64,000 nt of DNA from contig JAXGMN010000023.1 in the NCBI GenBank assembly GCA_040768665.1, positions 1-64,000 on the forward strand. The letters are read 5' to 3'. Below are positions 57,601-64,000 of the stretch, in pieces. Position 1 is the stretch's first letter, and every line of letters begins with the position of its first letter. This DNA comes from JABWBD01 sp040768665. Lineage in GTDB: Bacteria; Planctomycetota; Planctomycetia; Pirellulales; Thermoguttaceae. The notes under the pieces are model-generated. The model saw nothing but the letters and a program-made list of their open reading frames with translations. It made no database searches and was not told where the DNA came from. Made by a program: the position numbers and the translations under genes.

Positions 57601-57629
57601 TTGACTGCCCAGTTCCGGCGCGTTAAGTT
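57601..57629 (+). promoter_or_regulatory. Sigma-70-like promoter of kinase 3
   Basis: TTGACT-17 nt-TAAGTT, 54 nt before the kinase ATG at 57684. It is conserved with 50695 and 53948. Confidence 0.6.
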
Positions 57630-57683
57630 GGCCAGCCGACAATGCCCGTCGACGCATCGAGAAGAACCTGAAGACCGCTCGCC

Positions 57684-59909
57684 ATGCCCGGCCAGCCGAA
57701 GCCCGTCCCTTCAACTCCGGACCGCGGAAATCAGAGCCCGGAAACCCGCCGGAGCCCGGAATCAACACCCCCACTCTCTTCGGGCGAGGCAGCACCGGGA
57801 ATACCCCAGCAAATCGGCCGCTACCGGATCTTGCGTAAACTCGGCGAAGGGGGGATGGGCAGCGTCTACCTGGCGGATGACACTCAGCTCAAGCGGCGAG
57901 TGGCCCTCAAGATACCTAAATTCGCCGCAAACGAACGGCCGGAGGTCATTCAGCGTTTCTACCGCGAGGCTCAGGCGGCAGCCACCCTGCAGCACCGCAA
58001 CATCTGCACCGTTCACGACGTGGGGCAGAGCGAGGGGCTGCACTACCTGACGATGGCCTACATCGAGGGCCGCACGCTGGCCGAGCTGATCCGCCCGGAC
58101 AAGCCCCTACCGGAGCGGCAGGTTGCCATTCTGGTGCGAAAGCTTGCCTTGGCACTCGACGAGGCCCACCGTCAGGGAATCCTCCACCGTGATCTGAAGC
58201 CTTCAAACATCCTCATCGACCGCCAGCGTGAGCCGGTGATCATGGACTTCGGCTTGGCTAAGCGCGTGGGCGCGGACGAGGACCACCTGACAAAAACAGG
58301 TGCGATCCTGGGCACGGCGGCATTCATGTCGCCTGAGCAAGTGGAAACACCGGAGTCGATCGGGCCTGCAGCGGACGTTTACAGCCTCGGAGTGATCCTC
58401 TATCAGTTGCTCACTGGCCGACTGCCGTTTGACGGACCGCCCGCATCGGTCATCGGTCAGCTCCTCATCAAGGAGCCGGAACCAGTAGAATCGCTCCGGC
58501 CGGAAGTGAGCCCACAGTTGGCCGAAATCTGCCGAAAGGCGATGGCCAAACGCATCGATCAGCGATACGCAAGTATGGCGGAATTGGCTGCGGGCCTGAC
58601 AGAGTACCTGCAGCGGAAGCTCGAGGAAGCGTCGCTCGCGAACCACTCGACATCCGATGCAGCGTTGGTCAGTTTTCTCCAAACAGTTGCACAACCAGTC
58701 CTGACCCGGCCACATGAACCGCCACCGCATTTTTCTATAGGACGAGAGAAGAGGTTCCGCCTCAGAGTGCAGAGGGCGATTGCTTCGGTCATTCGCAGGC
58801 CCATGATGGTGCTCGCCGCTGGGGGTGCTATCGTGGCAGTGGTTCTTTTCCTTGGACTGGCGTTGAGTCCTCGGCCGCACGGGGCAAACCCACTGCGAGG
58901 GGACCGCGCGAACGATAGGGCCGAGGGTACCAATGACGCCTCGTCCGCCGCTCCTTCCGAGAAACAACCGCCGGCGCCGGCCATTTCGCCGTTTGACGCC
59001 GCCACAGCGAAAAAGCACCAGCAGGCCTGGGCCGATTACCTGGAGCAGCCGGCCGAGCAAGAGGTGGATTTGGGTGGCGCTGTGAAGTTAACGATGGTGC
59101 TCATCCCGCCGGGCGAGTTCGTGATGGGTTCGCCGGTGGAGGAGCGGGCACGCTTCCTGGAAGAGGTGAGGTCGGCAGGCCACCAGGTGGCCATCGAGCG
59201 GATTCATGCAGAAGGGCCGCAGCATCGTGTGCGGATCACTCGGGCGTTTCGGTTGGGCCGGCACGAAGTCACCGTGCGCCAGTTTCGCCAGTTCGTTGAC
59301 CAGACGGGGTACAAGACGGACGCCGAGAGGGACGGCAAAGGTGGCCGAGGTTTGGTCGATGGCCAGTGGGTTCAACATCCGCGGTTCGTTTGGAATGGTG
59401 CCCCAGGTTTTGAGCAGACCGACGAGCACCCGGTGGTGAACGTATCGTGGAACGATGCGATGGCGTTCTGCAAATGGCTGTCAAAAAAGGTGGGAACGGT
59501 GTTTATCTTGCCTACCGAATCGCAGTGGGAATACGCGTGCCGTGCGGGCACGACCACGGCATGGTACTGCGGAGACAGCGAGGGAACGCTTGATGAATAT
59601 GGATGGTCCCTCAGGAACTCGGGCCACAAGACGCACCCCGTGGGTCAGTTGAAGCCGAATGGTTGGAGTCTCCACGACATGTACGGGAACGTGTGGGAAT
59701 GGTGTGCGGATCATTGCACAACGGACTCCAACTCGCAATCGCCACCGAACGATCTCAGCGGTCCAGCTAAAGACTGGAAGTACTTTCGCGGCGGTTCCTG
59801 GGACCACCACGCGGCGTACTGCCGGTCAGCCTATCGAAACAACGGCGTGTCGCAGGGCCGGGACGTCCGCATCGGCTTCCGGCTGGTCGCAGTTTTGGCG
59901 GACGAGTAA
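57684..59909 (+). CDS. Membrane Ser/Thr kinase with formylglycine-generating-enzyme-type domain (kinase 3)
   Basis: 741-residue kinase. Its kinase domain (about 47-300) is almost identical to that of kinase 1, including LADDTQLKRRVALKIPKF and GAILGTAAFMSPEQ. From about residue 300 on, it matches kinase 2 instead: LTEYLQRKLEEASLANHSTS, a membrane helix near 375-395 (PMMVLAAGGAIVAVVLFLGL), and an FGE-type domain (LTMVLIPPGEFVMGSPVEER, RAFRLGRHEVTVRQFRQFVD, PTESQWEYACRAGTTTAWYC, LHDMYGNVWEWCADH, YFRGGSWDHHAAYCRSAYRN). It is thus a mosaic of its two neighbours. The sensor domain is complete. Function: transmembrane signalling with an unknown ligand. Confidence 0.92.
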   Translation: MPGQPKPVPSTPDRGNQSPETRRSPESTPPLSSGEAAPGIPQQIGRYRILRKLGEGGMGSVYLADDTQLKRRVALKIPKFAANERPEVIQRFYREAQAAATLQHRNICTVHDVGQSEGLHYLTMAYIEGRTLAELIRPDKPLPERQVAILVRKLALALDEAHRQGILHRDLKPSNILIDRQREPVIMDFGLAKRVGADEDHLTKTGAILGTAAFMSPEQVETPESIGPAADVYSLGVILYQLLTGRLPFDGPPASVIGQLLIKEPEPVESLRPEVSPQLAEICRKAMAKRIDQRYASMAELAAGLTEYLQRKLEEASLANHSTSDAALVSFLQTVAQPVLTRPHEPPPHFSIGREKRFRLRVQRAIASVIRRPMMVLAAGGAIVAVVLFLGLALSPRPHGANPLRGDRANDRAEGTNDASSAAPSEKQPPAPAISPFDAATAKKHQQAWADYLEQPAEQEVDLGGAVKLTMVLIPPGEFVMGSPVEERARFLEEVRSAGHQVAIERIHAEGPQHRVRITRAFRLGRHEVTVRQFRQFVDQTGYKTDAERDGKGGRGLVDGQWVQHPRFVWNGAPGFEQTDEHPVVNVSWNDAMAFCKWLSKKVGTVFILPTESQWEYACRAGTTTAWYCGDSEGTLDEYGWSLRNSGHKTHPVGQLKPNGWSLHDMYGNVWEWCADHCTTDSNSQSPPNDLSGPAKDWKYFRGGSWDHHAAYCRSAYRNNGVSQGRDVRIGFRLVAVLADE

Positions 59910-60385
59910 GCGGAGGTCGAACCGGCGGCGTGCGGAGGCCCGAGCGGAGCCGGGCCGTAGCTGCCGACGGTTAGTACCGAAGCGGAGCACCTCGTCAAGG
60001 TGTTCCCGGGTTGGAGGGAGGAAAGCGAGACAGGTCCGATATTGGTAAAATAGGGGATTTTGCAGTATTCTGCAGCCACATGCATCGGAGATCTCTTCGC
60101 GATTGCCGGCCCTCCTCGGCCGTCCGCTGGGACGATAGGCCGATTCCAAGCCCAGACGTTCGGCAATCCGTTTCTGCCAGTCCGGAGTGCCGAAGGGGCG
60201 GCCTCGTTGTACGCTCTTTCGCAGCGACAGCAACTGGTTTTCGTGGTCGGCCTGATTGACGCGCGCCACCCAATCTGCCGGCGCATCGAGTGGCGGGGTG
60301 GCCCTGCTTGGTTGATCGCGTTGGCGGGGTGGCACTGCCGGGGTGCCCCTGCTTATGTCGACGCGGTGCGCTGCGATCGGTGTGG
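59910..60385. other. Start of repeat-rich region; hairpin 59923-59966 and RAYT remnant
   Basis: Just after kinase 3 comes a hairpin with GGAGGCCCG-AGCGGAG-CCGGGCCGTAG (59934-59960), flanked by CGGCGGC/GCTGCCG arms. Its layout repeats that of the hairpin after kinase 2. The rest is covered by the transposase remnant at 60093-60285 and by GGCGGGGTGGC(C/A)CTGC repeat words from 60293. Confidence 0.7.
60093..60285 (-). pseudogene. C-terminal remnant of a REP-associated tyrosine transposase
   Basis: On the minus strand the frame reads PADWVARVNQADHENQLLSL, RKSVQRGRPFGTPDWQKRIA, ERLGLESAYRPSGRPRR. The SVxRGRPFGxxxWxxxxAxxLGLExxxRxxGRPR pattern is the classical C-terminal end of RAYT (TnpA_REP) proteins. 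The N-terminal catalytic half is not upstream (plus-side repeat words follow instead), so the gene is dead. It lies 100 nt from a cluster of four 61-nt hairpin elements, the kind of DNA such enzymes act on. Confidence 0.8.
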
Positions 60386-60446
60386 CACTGCTTGGCGTTG
60401 AACGTGTCGCCCATTTGAACTCAGCTTACCACAACGCCAAGCAGTG
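60386..60446. repeat. 61-nt inverted repeat, CTTGGCGTTG type
   Basis: CACTGCTTGGCGTTG ... CAACGCCAAGCAGTG, exactly complementary. The centre ends CAGCTTACCA. Preceded by GGTGTGG. Confidence 0.95.
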
Positions 60447-60533
60447 TCGGCGTACCGATTGATTCACCATCCCAGCAGATCAGACGCAACGCCGGGGGAT
60501 CAAGACCGGAGGCTGCGTCCAACGGCGCTTCCG

Positions 60534-60594
60534 CACTGCTTGCGATTGTAGTAAGCCGCTCTTGTATGGAGAATCGATTCAATCGCAAGCACTG
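60534..60594. repeat. 61-nt inverted repeat, CTTGCGATTG type
   Basis: CACTGCTTGCGATTG ... CAATCGCAAGCACTG, one mismatch at the end. The centre is in the opposite orientation to that of the copy at 42419. Confidence 0.95.
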
Positions 60595-61081
60595 GCACAC
60601 CACACACGGATATGGCCGGTTAACACTCGTGCGAGTCGGCGAACGAGGCTTGCGGTTGCGGGCCGCCTTCGACAGAATACGTGAGGCCGGGGTGCCCCTG
60701 CTTATGTCGACGCGGTGCGGCTGCGGTCGGTGTGGCACTGCTTGGCGTTGAACATGTCGTCCATTTGAACTCAGCTTACCACAACGCCAAGCAGTGTCTG
60801 CGCATCGATTGATTCACTATCCCAGCAGATTAGTCGCAATGCCGGGGAACTGAGACCGGAGGCGGCGTCCAACGGCGGTTCCGCACTGCTTGCGATTGTA
60901 GTAAGCCGTTCTTGTATGGAGAGTCGATTCAATCGCAAGCAGTGGCACACAGAGGACACATGCGCCTCGTTCGTCGCTGATGCGATTTGCCATCGCCGAA
61001 CCTTGTCAGCACTTCGTGCTTCGACCAGAATGTCCGGAAGATGACAGGCCGTTCGACTCTGTTTGAAGCGAGACCGCCGCC

Positions 61082-61159
61082 GTGGGTAAGCCGCATCGCA
61101 AAACCGTCAAGCACTACAATGAGCCGGGGGATGCCCACTTCCTCACCTTCTCGCGGCGG
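61082..61159 (+). pseudogene. N-terminal fragment of a RAYT/TnpA transposase
   Basis: The frame GKPHRKTVKHYNEPGDAHFL, TFS starts with a proper ATG and matches the beginning of the planctomycete type of REP-associated transposase, in which HxLTFSC is followed by the catalytic region. Here, after TFS, the sequence jumps into GGGGTGGCCCTGCT repeat words. Whether the fragment at 60093 on the other strand belonged to the same gene is unclear; the types look different. Confidence 0.65.
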
Positions 61160-61221
61160 GGTGGCCCTGCTTGCGCCGTTGCGGTCGGTGTGGCGGGGTG
61201 GCCCTGCTCGCGCGGTTGTGC

Positions 61222-61494
61222 TGGGGAGCGAGGATTTCGCTGGCGGTCGGCCTGGTGGCGACATTGGTTTCGCTGGTAATCGGCGTTTCTTACGGAGCGG
61301 TTGCAGGGTATCTCGGCGGCTCCGTGGGCAATCTCATGATGCGCATCATCGACGTTCTCTGCTCGATCCCGTTTATCTTTGTGGTCATCTTCCTGATCAC
61401 CATTCTCAGCACCGAGCCGCTCAAGCAGACGCTCGAGGACTACGGGATCAATCGCATCATGATCTTCTTTCTGATGGTGGGTGCGATCTACTGG
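61222..61494 (+). pseudogene. Internal fragment of a dipeptide/oligopeptide ABC permease (DppC/OppC-like)
   Basis: About 91 codons, open and with normal codon use: WGARISLAVGLVATLVSLVI, GVSYGAVAGYLGGSVGNLMM, RIIDVLCSIPFIFVVIFLIT. This is the early membrane part of OppC/DppC-type permeases. There is no start or end of the gene; both borders are GGGTGGCCCTGCTCGCGC repeat words (61194-61216 left, 61497-61520 right). The fragment is well preserved, which suggests a fairly recent capture from a functional gene elsewhere in the genome. Confidence 0.85.
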
Positions 61495-61697
61495 CGGCGT
61501 GGCCCTGCTCGCGCAGCTGCGGTCGGTGTGGTTCTGGCTGGGTGGCCCTGCTCGCGCGGCTGCGGTCGGTGTGCCCGCCAAGGTCTGTCCTGCTCCATCA
61601 CTGCTTGCGATTGTGGGTCGAAACCCAGTCTCCTCTTAGGGTAACGAGGCCCGCGATTGTCTTGACAGCACACCCCGTGTCCCTCATTCTCAGAGGT
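61495..61697. repeat. GGCCCTGCTCGCGC repeat words and a half 61-nt element
   Basis: Three copies of G(G/C)GTGGCCCTGCTCGCGC(G/A)GCTGCGGTCGGTGTG lie at about 61495-61575. A half element, CACTGCTTGCGATTGTGG (61600-61617), follows. An AGAGGT purine stretch precedes the next gene at 61698. Confidence 0.7.
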
Positions 61698-62639
61698 ATG
61701 GACCACGATCAACGCTTCAAGACCCTGATCCGGGAGTTCTTCGCCGACTTCCTGCGGCTGTTCTTCGCCCGCTGGGCCGCGCGTCTGGACCTGTCGGCGG
61801 TGCACTGGTTGGAGAAGGAACTCTATCCCGACCCCCCCGAGGGCTCGCGGCACGAGATAGACCTGCTCGCGCAGGTGCCCATCCTCGTGCCGGACGAGCC
61901 CCCGGTGACCGCCTCGCTTCTGTTGATCCATATCGAAGTCGAGGCGCCGGACCGTACCACAAGGCTCAAACCACGCCTGCCCTATTACTATCATTTCCTC
62001 CGCGATAAGTACCAGTTGCCGGTGCTGCCGATCGTGATTTACTTGAAAGTCGGGCTGGACGGCGTCGGTGTCGACTGCTACGTGGAGGAACTCTGGGGCC
62101 TGGAAATCGACCGGTTCCAGTACCTCTACGTCGGCCTGCCGGCGCTGGACGCGGTAGAATACGTACAGGGAGATAACTGGCTGGGCGTTGCTCTCTCCGC
62201 TCTGATGAACATCCCGCCCGAGCGGGTGGCTTGGCTCGGCGCTGAGGCGTTGCGGCGCTTGGCGGACGCCCCGTTGAGCGAGCAGAAACGGTTCCTGCTG
62301 GGCGACTGCGTGCAAGCCTATCTGCCGCTGGATGAAGAGCAACACCGCCAGTTTGAGAAGCTATTGCAGTCGGAATCCTACGCGGGAGTACGCGCCATGA
62401 ATCAGACGATCTACGAAAGAGGAATCGAGAAAGGAATCGAGAAAGGAATCGAGAAAGAACGGGTGGAACTGGTCGAAGTGATCTGCTTGCTGATCGAAGA
62501 CCGGTTTGGCCCCGTGTCGGAGGCGGTTCGGCAGCACCTGGAACGGTTGCCGGCGGATGAGTTGCGCCGGCTGATCTTGAAGATCGGCAAAGCCGCTTCG
62601 CTGGGCGATCTGGGCCTCGCATCACCAACCGAAGGGTAA
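61698..62639 (+). CDS. Rpn/YhgA-family PD-(D/E)XK nuclease-like protein
   Basis: 313-residue protein of the Rpn/DUF4351-like group (recombination-promoting nuclease or transposase_31 families). It starts DHDQRFKTLIREFFADFLRL. The putative active site is in RHEIDLLAQV (Asp, about residue 52) and SLLLIHIEVEAP (Glu-x-x in place of the usual ExK, about 75). PRLPYYYHFLRDKYQLPVLP and IVIYLKVGLDG follow. Residues 237-255 hold the repeat GIEKGIEKGIEKE, a hinge often seen in this family and prone to copy-number change. The C-terminal 60 residues are helical (VCLLIEDRFGPVSEAVRQHL). Start ATG at 61698. Such genes are mobile-associated and multi-copy in planctomycetes and cyanobacteria. Confidence 0.8.
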   Translation: MDHDQRFKTLIREFFADFLRLFFARWAARLDLSAVHWLEKELYPDPPEGSRHEIDLLAQVPILVPDEPPVTASLLLIHIEVEAPDRTTRLKPRLPYYYHFLRDKYQLPVLPIVIYLKVGLDGVGVDCYVEELWGLEIDRFQYLYVGLPALDAVEYVQGDNWLGVALSALMNIPPERVAWLGAEALRRLADAPLSEQKRFLLGDCVQAYLPLDEEQHRQFEKLLQSESYAGVRAMNQTIYERGIEKGIEKGIEKERVELVEVICLLIEDRFGPVSEAVRQHLERLPADELRRLILKIGKAASLGDLGLASPTEG

Positions 62640-63353
62640 GGCTGGTACTCCACTGTCATCCGTCTTTCCGGCACTCCCCCTCCCAACCTCCAAATATTTT
62701 TTTTCTTGGCCGAAAAACGCCTATTGACAGGTCCCGCCGCATCGATCATACTGACACATGGACAAATGATCATATTTGCCCACGGGGCAGGTCCAGCGGC
62801 ATCGACGGCCTCCTCGTTCGCAGATCTTCGACAATTCGGTTTCAGCCTCTCGCAGCAACTGCACCTTCCCTACGGCAGTTCGCTCCCGCCCGCTATTTCG
62901 CAGCGACACTCCCCCGAGCGTTGCTGGCAAAGCCTCGCGTCGGCCGCATATCGGCGACCTTCCCACCCAGAAGCGCGTGGCCACCCAATGCCCTACGTTC
63001 TGAGAAATCGCAGACTTGGTGGCCACACCCTCCTCGACGTAAGATCGGTCTGCCTACACGCCGGCGACTTCATACGTGCCGGCTAGCGAGGGCTCACGCG
63101 GCCGGAAATCGCCGCCCTCCACCCAGAAGCGAAAATGGTGCCCAAACGCCCTCGGTTCTGAGAAATCGCCGAACTTGGGCGCAAAGAAAATTCTATCGCC
63201 GCAAACACCAATGGTTGACAGACTTACGGGTTTTGCTAGGATGAAACGACACCCAAAAGACACCGCTACCGTAAGTGGTGGGTGCAAAAAGATGGGCTCC
63301 CGAGGTGCTTGGAACACCTGGAAGCCCGGGCCCGTACCTGAAAGGGAGGTAAC
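62640..63353. other. Gene-free region upstream of the integrase with two related hairpins
   Basis: Hairpin 1 (62979-63027): GTGGCCACCCAATGCCCTACG, TTCTGAGAAATCGCAGA, CTTGGTGGCCAC. Hairpin 2 (63137-63182): GGTGCCCAAACGCCCTCGG, TTCTGAGAAATCGCCGAA, CTTGGGC. Both share the TTCTGAGAAATCGC centre and CCCAA/TTGG arms, and are about 160 nt apart in the same orientation. They could be integrase-binding or attachment-site elements. AT-rich words (CAAATATTTTTTTTCTTGG near 62690, TTGACAGGTCC at 62723, TTGACAGACTTACGGG and GCTAGG near 63218) may be promoters; TTGACA-17-TAGGAT at 63218-63241 fits a sigma-70 promoter for the integrase. No tRNA was found. Confidence 0.5.
63218..63246 (+). promoter_or_regulatory. 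Candidate sigma-70 promoter of the integrase
   Basis: TTGACA followed after about 17 nt by TAGGAT, 110 nt ahead of the integrase ATG. The surrounding sequence is AT-richer than average. Confidence 0.45.
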
Positions 63354-64000
63354 ATGGCCAAAAGCAATTCTACCCGCGGTAAGCACTCTGCCAAGCCGCA
63401 AAAGCCCCCGAAGCCCCGCGAAGACTTCCCGCTCTTCCCGCACGATAATGGGTTATGGTGCCGAAAAATCAAAGGCACCCATCGCTACTTTGGATCATGG
63501 GCGGACGATCCCAAGGGCGAGGCCGCACTCCTGAAGTACACCGATGAGAAAGACGACTGGTATGCAGGACGTGTGCCGCGAAGTGCAAAGGGGCTGCTGA
63601 CCGTCGAACAGCTCTGCAACGTGTTCCTGCAGCGCAAGGAACAGCAAGCCGATTCCGGGGACATCAAACGTTCGACGTTCCTGTATTTCCTCAAAACGAC
63701 GTGCCCCCGGCTGGTGGAGGTGTTCGGTAGGAAGACACCGGTGGAAAGTTTACAGCCGGTAGACTTCCAAAAGCTCGTTGCCCACCTGGCGAAGACTCAG
63801 GCCCCAATGTCTCGCAAAACGGAAATCGAGCGGGTTCGGGCGGTTTTCAATTTTGCCTACCGGAATGAACTGATCGACAAGCCTGTCCGATACGGCGATG
63901 CGATGGCAGCCCCGTCGAAACGCGCGATCCGGCGCCAGCAAAACGGGAACGGGGGGCGGCAGCCGTTCACCGCTGAGGAAATCCGCTCGCTACTCAAGGT
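63354..64000 (+). CDS. Tyrosine recombinase/integrase, N-terminal part (runs off the window)
   Basis: 215 codons are visible. Residues 20-75 resemble the short N-terminal domain of planctomycete phage-type integrases (LFPHDNGLWCRKIKGTHRYF, GSWADDPKGEAALLKYTDEK). Residues 80-170 are the SAM-like core-binding domain (LTVEQLCNVFLQRKEQQADS, then ALAKT-like helices and EIERVRAVFNFAYRNELIDK). The catalytic domain begins at RQPFTAEEIRSLLK and lies beyond the right edge, so the Arg-His-Arg-Tyr residues cannot be seen. Start ATG at 63354 with a strong GGGAGGT site. It probably belongs to a mobile element extending to the right; whether it relates to the phage genes at the left end is unknown. Confidence 0.85.
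   Translation, partial: MAKSNSTRGKHSAKPQKPPKPREDFPLFPHDNGLWCRKIKGTHRYFGSWADDPKGEAALLKYTDEKDDWYAGRVPRSAKGLLTVEQLCNVFLQRKEQQADSGDIKRSTFLYFLKTTCPRLVEVFGRKTPVESLQPVDFQKLVAHLAKTQAPMSRKTEIERVRAVFNFAYRNELIDKPVRYGDAMAAPSKRAIRRQQNGNGGRQPFTAEEIRSLLK

Larger units (their letters stand above)
60337..60952. repeat. 350-nt tandem duplication containing four 61-nt elements
   Basis: The pair (60386 CTTGGCGTTG type, 60534 CTTGCGATTG type) is repeated at 60736 and 60884, both exactly 350 nt further on. Flanks GGGGTGCCCCTGCTTATGTC, GACGCGGTGCG and GAGACCGGAGG(C)GGCGTCCAAC also repeat. The second copy has a few changes. No coding sequence is evident. Confidence 0.95.

Noticed and set aside
1..64000. tRNA or rRNA genes, including a tRNA as integration site
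   Set aside because: I saw no cloverleaf-like segment with a GTTCGA/TGGCTC-type T-arm and CCA end, and no rRNA words. A covariance-model search could still find one.

Overview
The window looks like chromosome from a GC-rich planctomycete. The evidence is the protein mix: SHD1-domain secreted proteins, several Ser/Thr kinases with large sensor tails (PD40 repeats, formylglycine-generating-enzyme folds) next to ECF sigma factors, a DUF4058 protein, a cytochrome-bd-like oxidase with a c-type haem domain, and many start codons without a clear Shine-Dalgarno. No rRNA or tRNA gene was recognised. The genus cannot be fixed from this window.

Layout. (1) 1-8.8 kb: a leftward module of a prophage or phage-derived element. 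In order of transcription it holds a small HTH/zinc-finger protein (frameshifted and carrying an inserted repeat), a permuted NlpC/P60-like peptidase, a membrane trypsin-like protease, a small membrane protein, a ParB-like protein, an ABC-ATPase/GNAT fusion, a small-terminase-like protein, the large terminase and the portal. It runs off the left edge. (2) 9.4-11 kb: an AbiEii/AbiEi-type toxin-antitoxin pair in toxin-first order. (3) 10.9-20.8 kb: a polyhydroxyalkanoate (PHA) locus. Phasin, thiolase, a PhaE-like subunit, class III PhaC, an ACT-domain malic enzyme and an aldehyde dehydrogenase form one leftward operon; PhaR lies upstream, and two SDR reductases, one PhaB/FabG-like, lie on the opposite strand. 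(4) 20.9-41.5 kb: mixed housekeeping and envelope genes, including methyltransferases, an SHD1 protein, a C39-like peptidase with an alpha/beta hydrolase, an alkylsulfatase-type metallo-beta-lactamase, the two-gene bd-like oxidase with small membrane proteins and a zinc-binding anti-sigma-like protein, a glycosyltransferase, FolC, and a PQQ-propeller protein with an SHD1 domain. (5) 41.5-45 kb: a decayed accessory patch with two broken toxin-antitoxin pairs and a truncated lipoprotein gene. (6) 45.3-59.9 kb: a signalling cluster of five kinases and two nearly identical ECF sigma factors, built by segmental duplication. (7) 59.9-64 kb: a repeat graveyard with remnants of REP-associated transposases and of an ABC permease, an Rpn-type nuclease, and the start of a tyrosine integrase that runs off the right edge.

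A second layer is the repeats. At least four families of imperfect inverted repeats are scattered through the window. One family of about 100 nt has the core GGGGACTGGCTC...GTGCCTGTCCCC. Its outer arms differ from copy to copy, but always pair with each other. Two copies sit in frame inside protein-coding genes as apparent 35-codon insertions. A second family is exactly 61 nt long in all seven complete copies, again with compensatory arm changes, and clusters near decayed REP-associated tyrosine transposases (RAYTs). A candidate UGA-recoded membrane protein, followed by a hairpin at the position expected of a bacterial SECIS, lies at 32.8-33.1 kb.

How the genes work together: thiolase (PhaA), reductase (PhaB) and synthase (PhaC/PhaE) give the complete route from acetyl-CoA to polyhydroxybutyrate, with phasin and PhaR as granule coat and regulator. 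The ECF/kinase modules share a recognisable promoter and probably respond to different ligands through exchanged extracytoplasmic domains.
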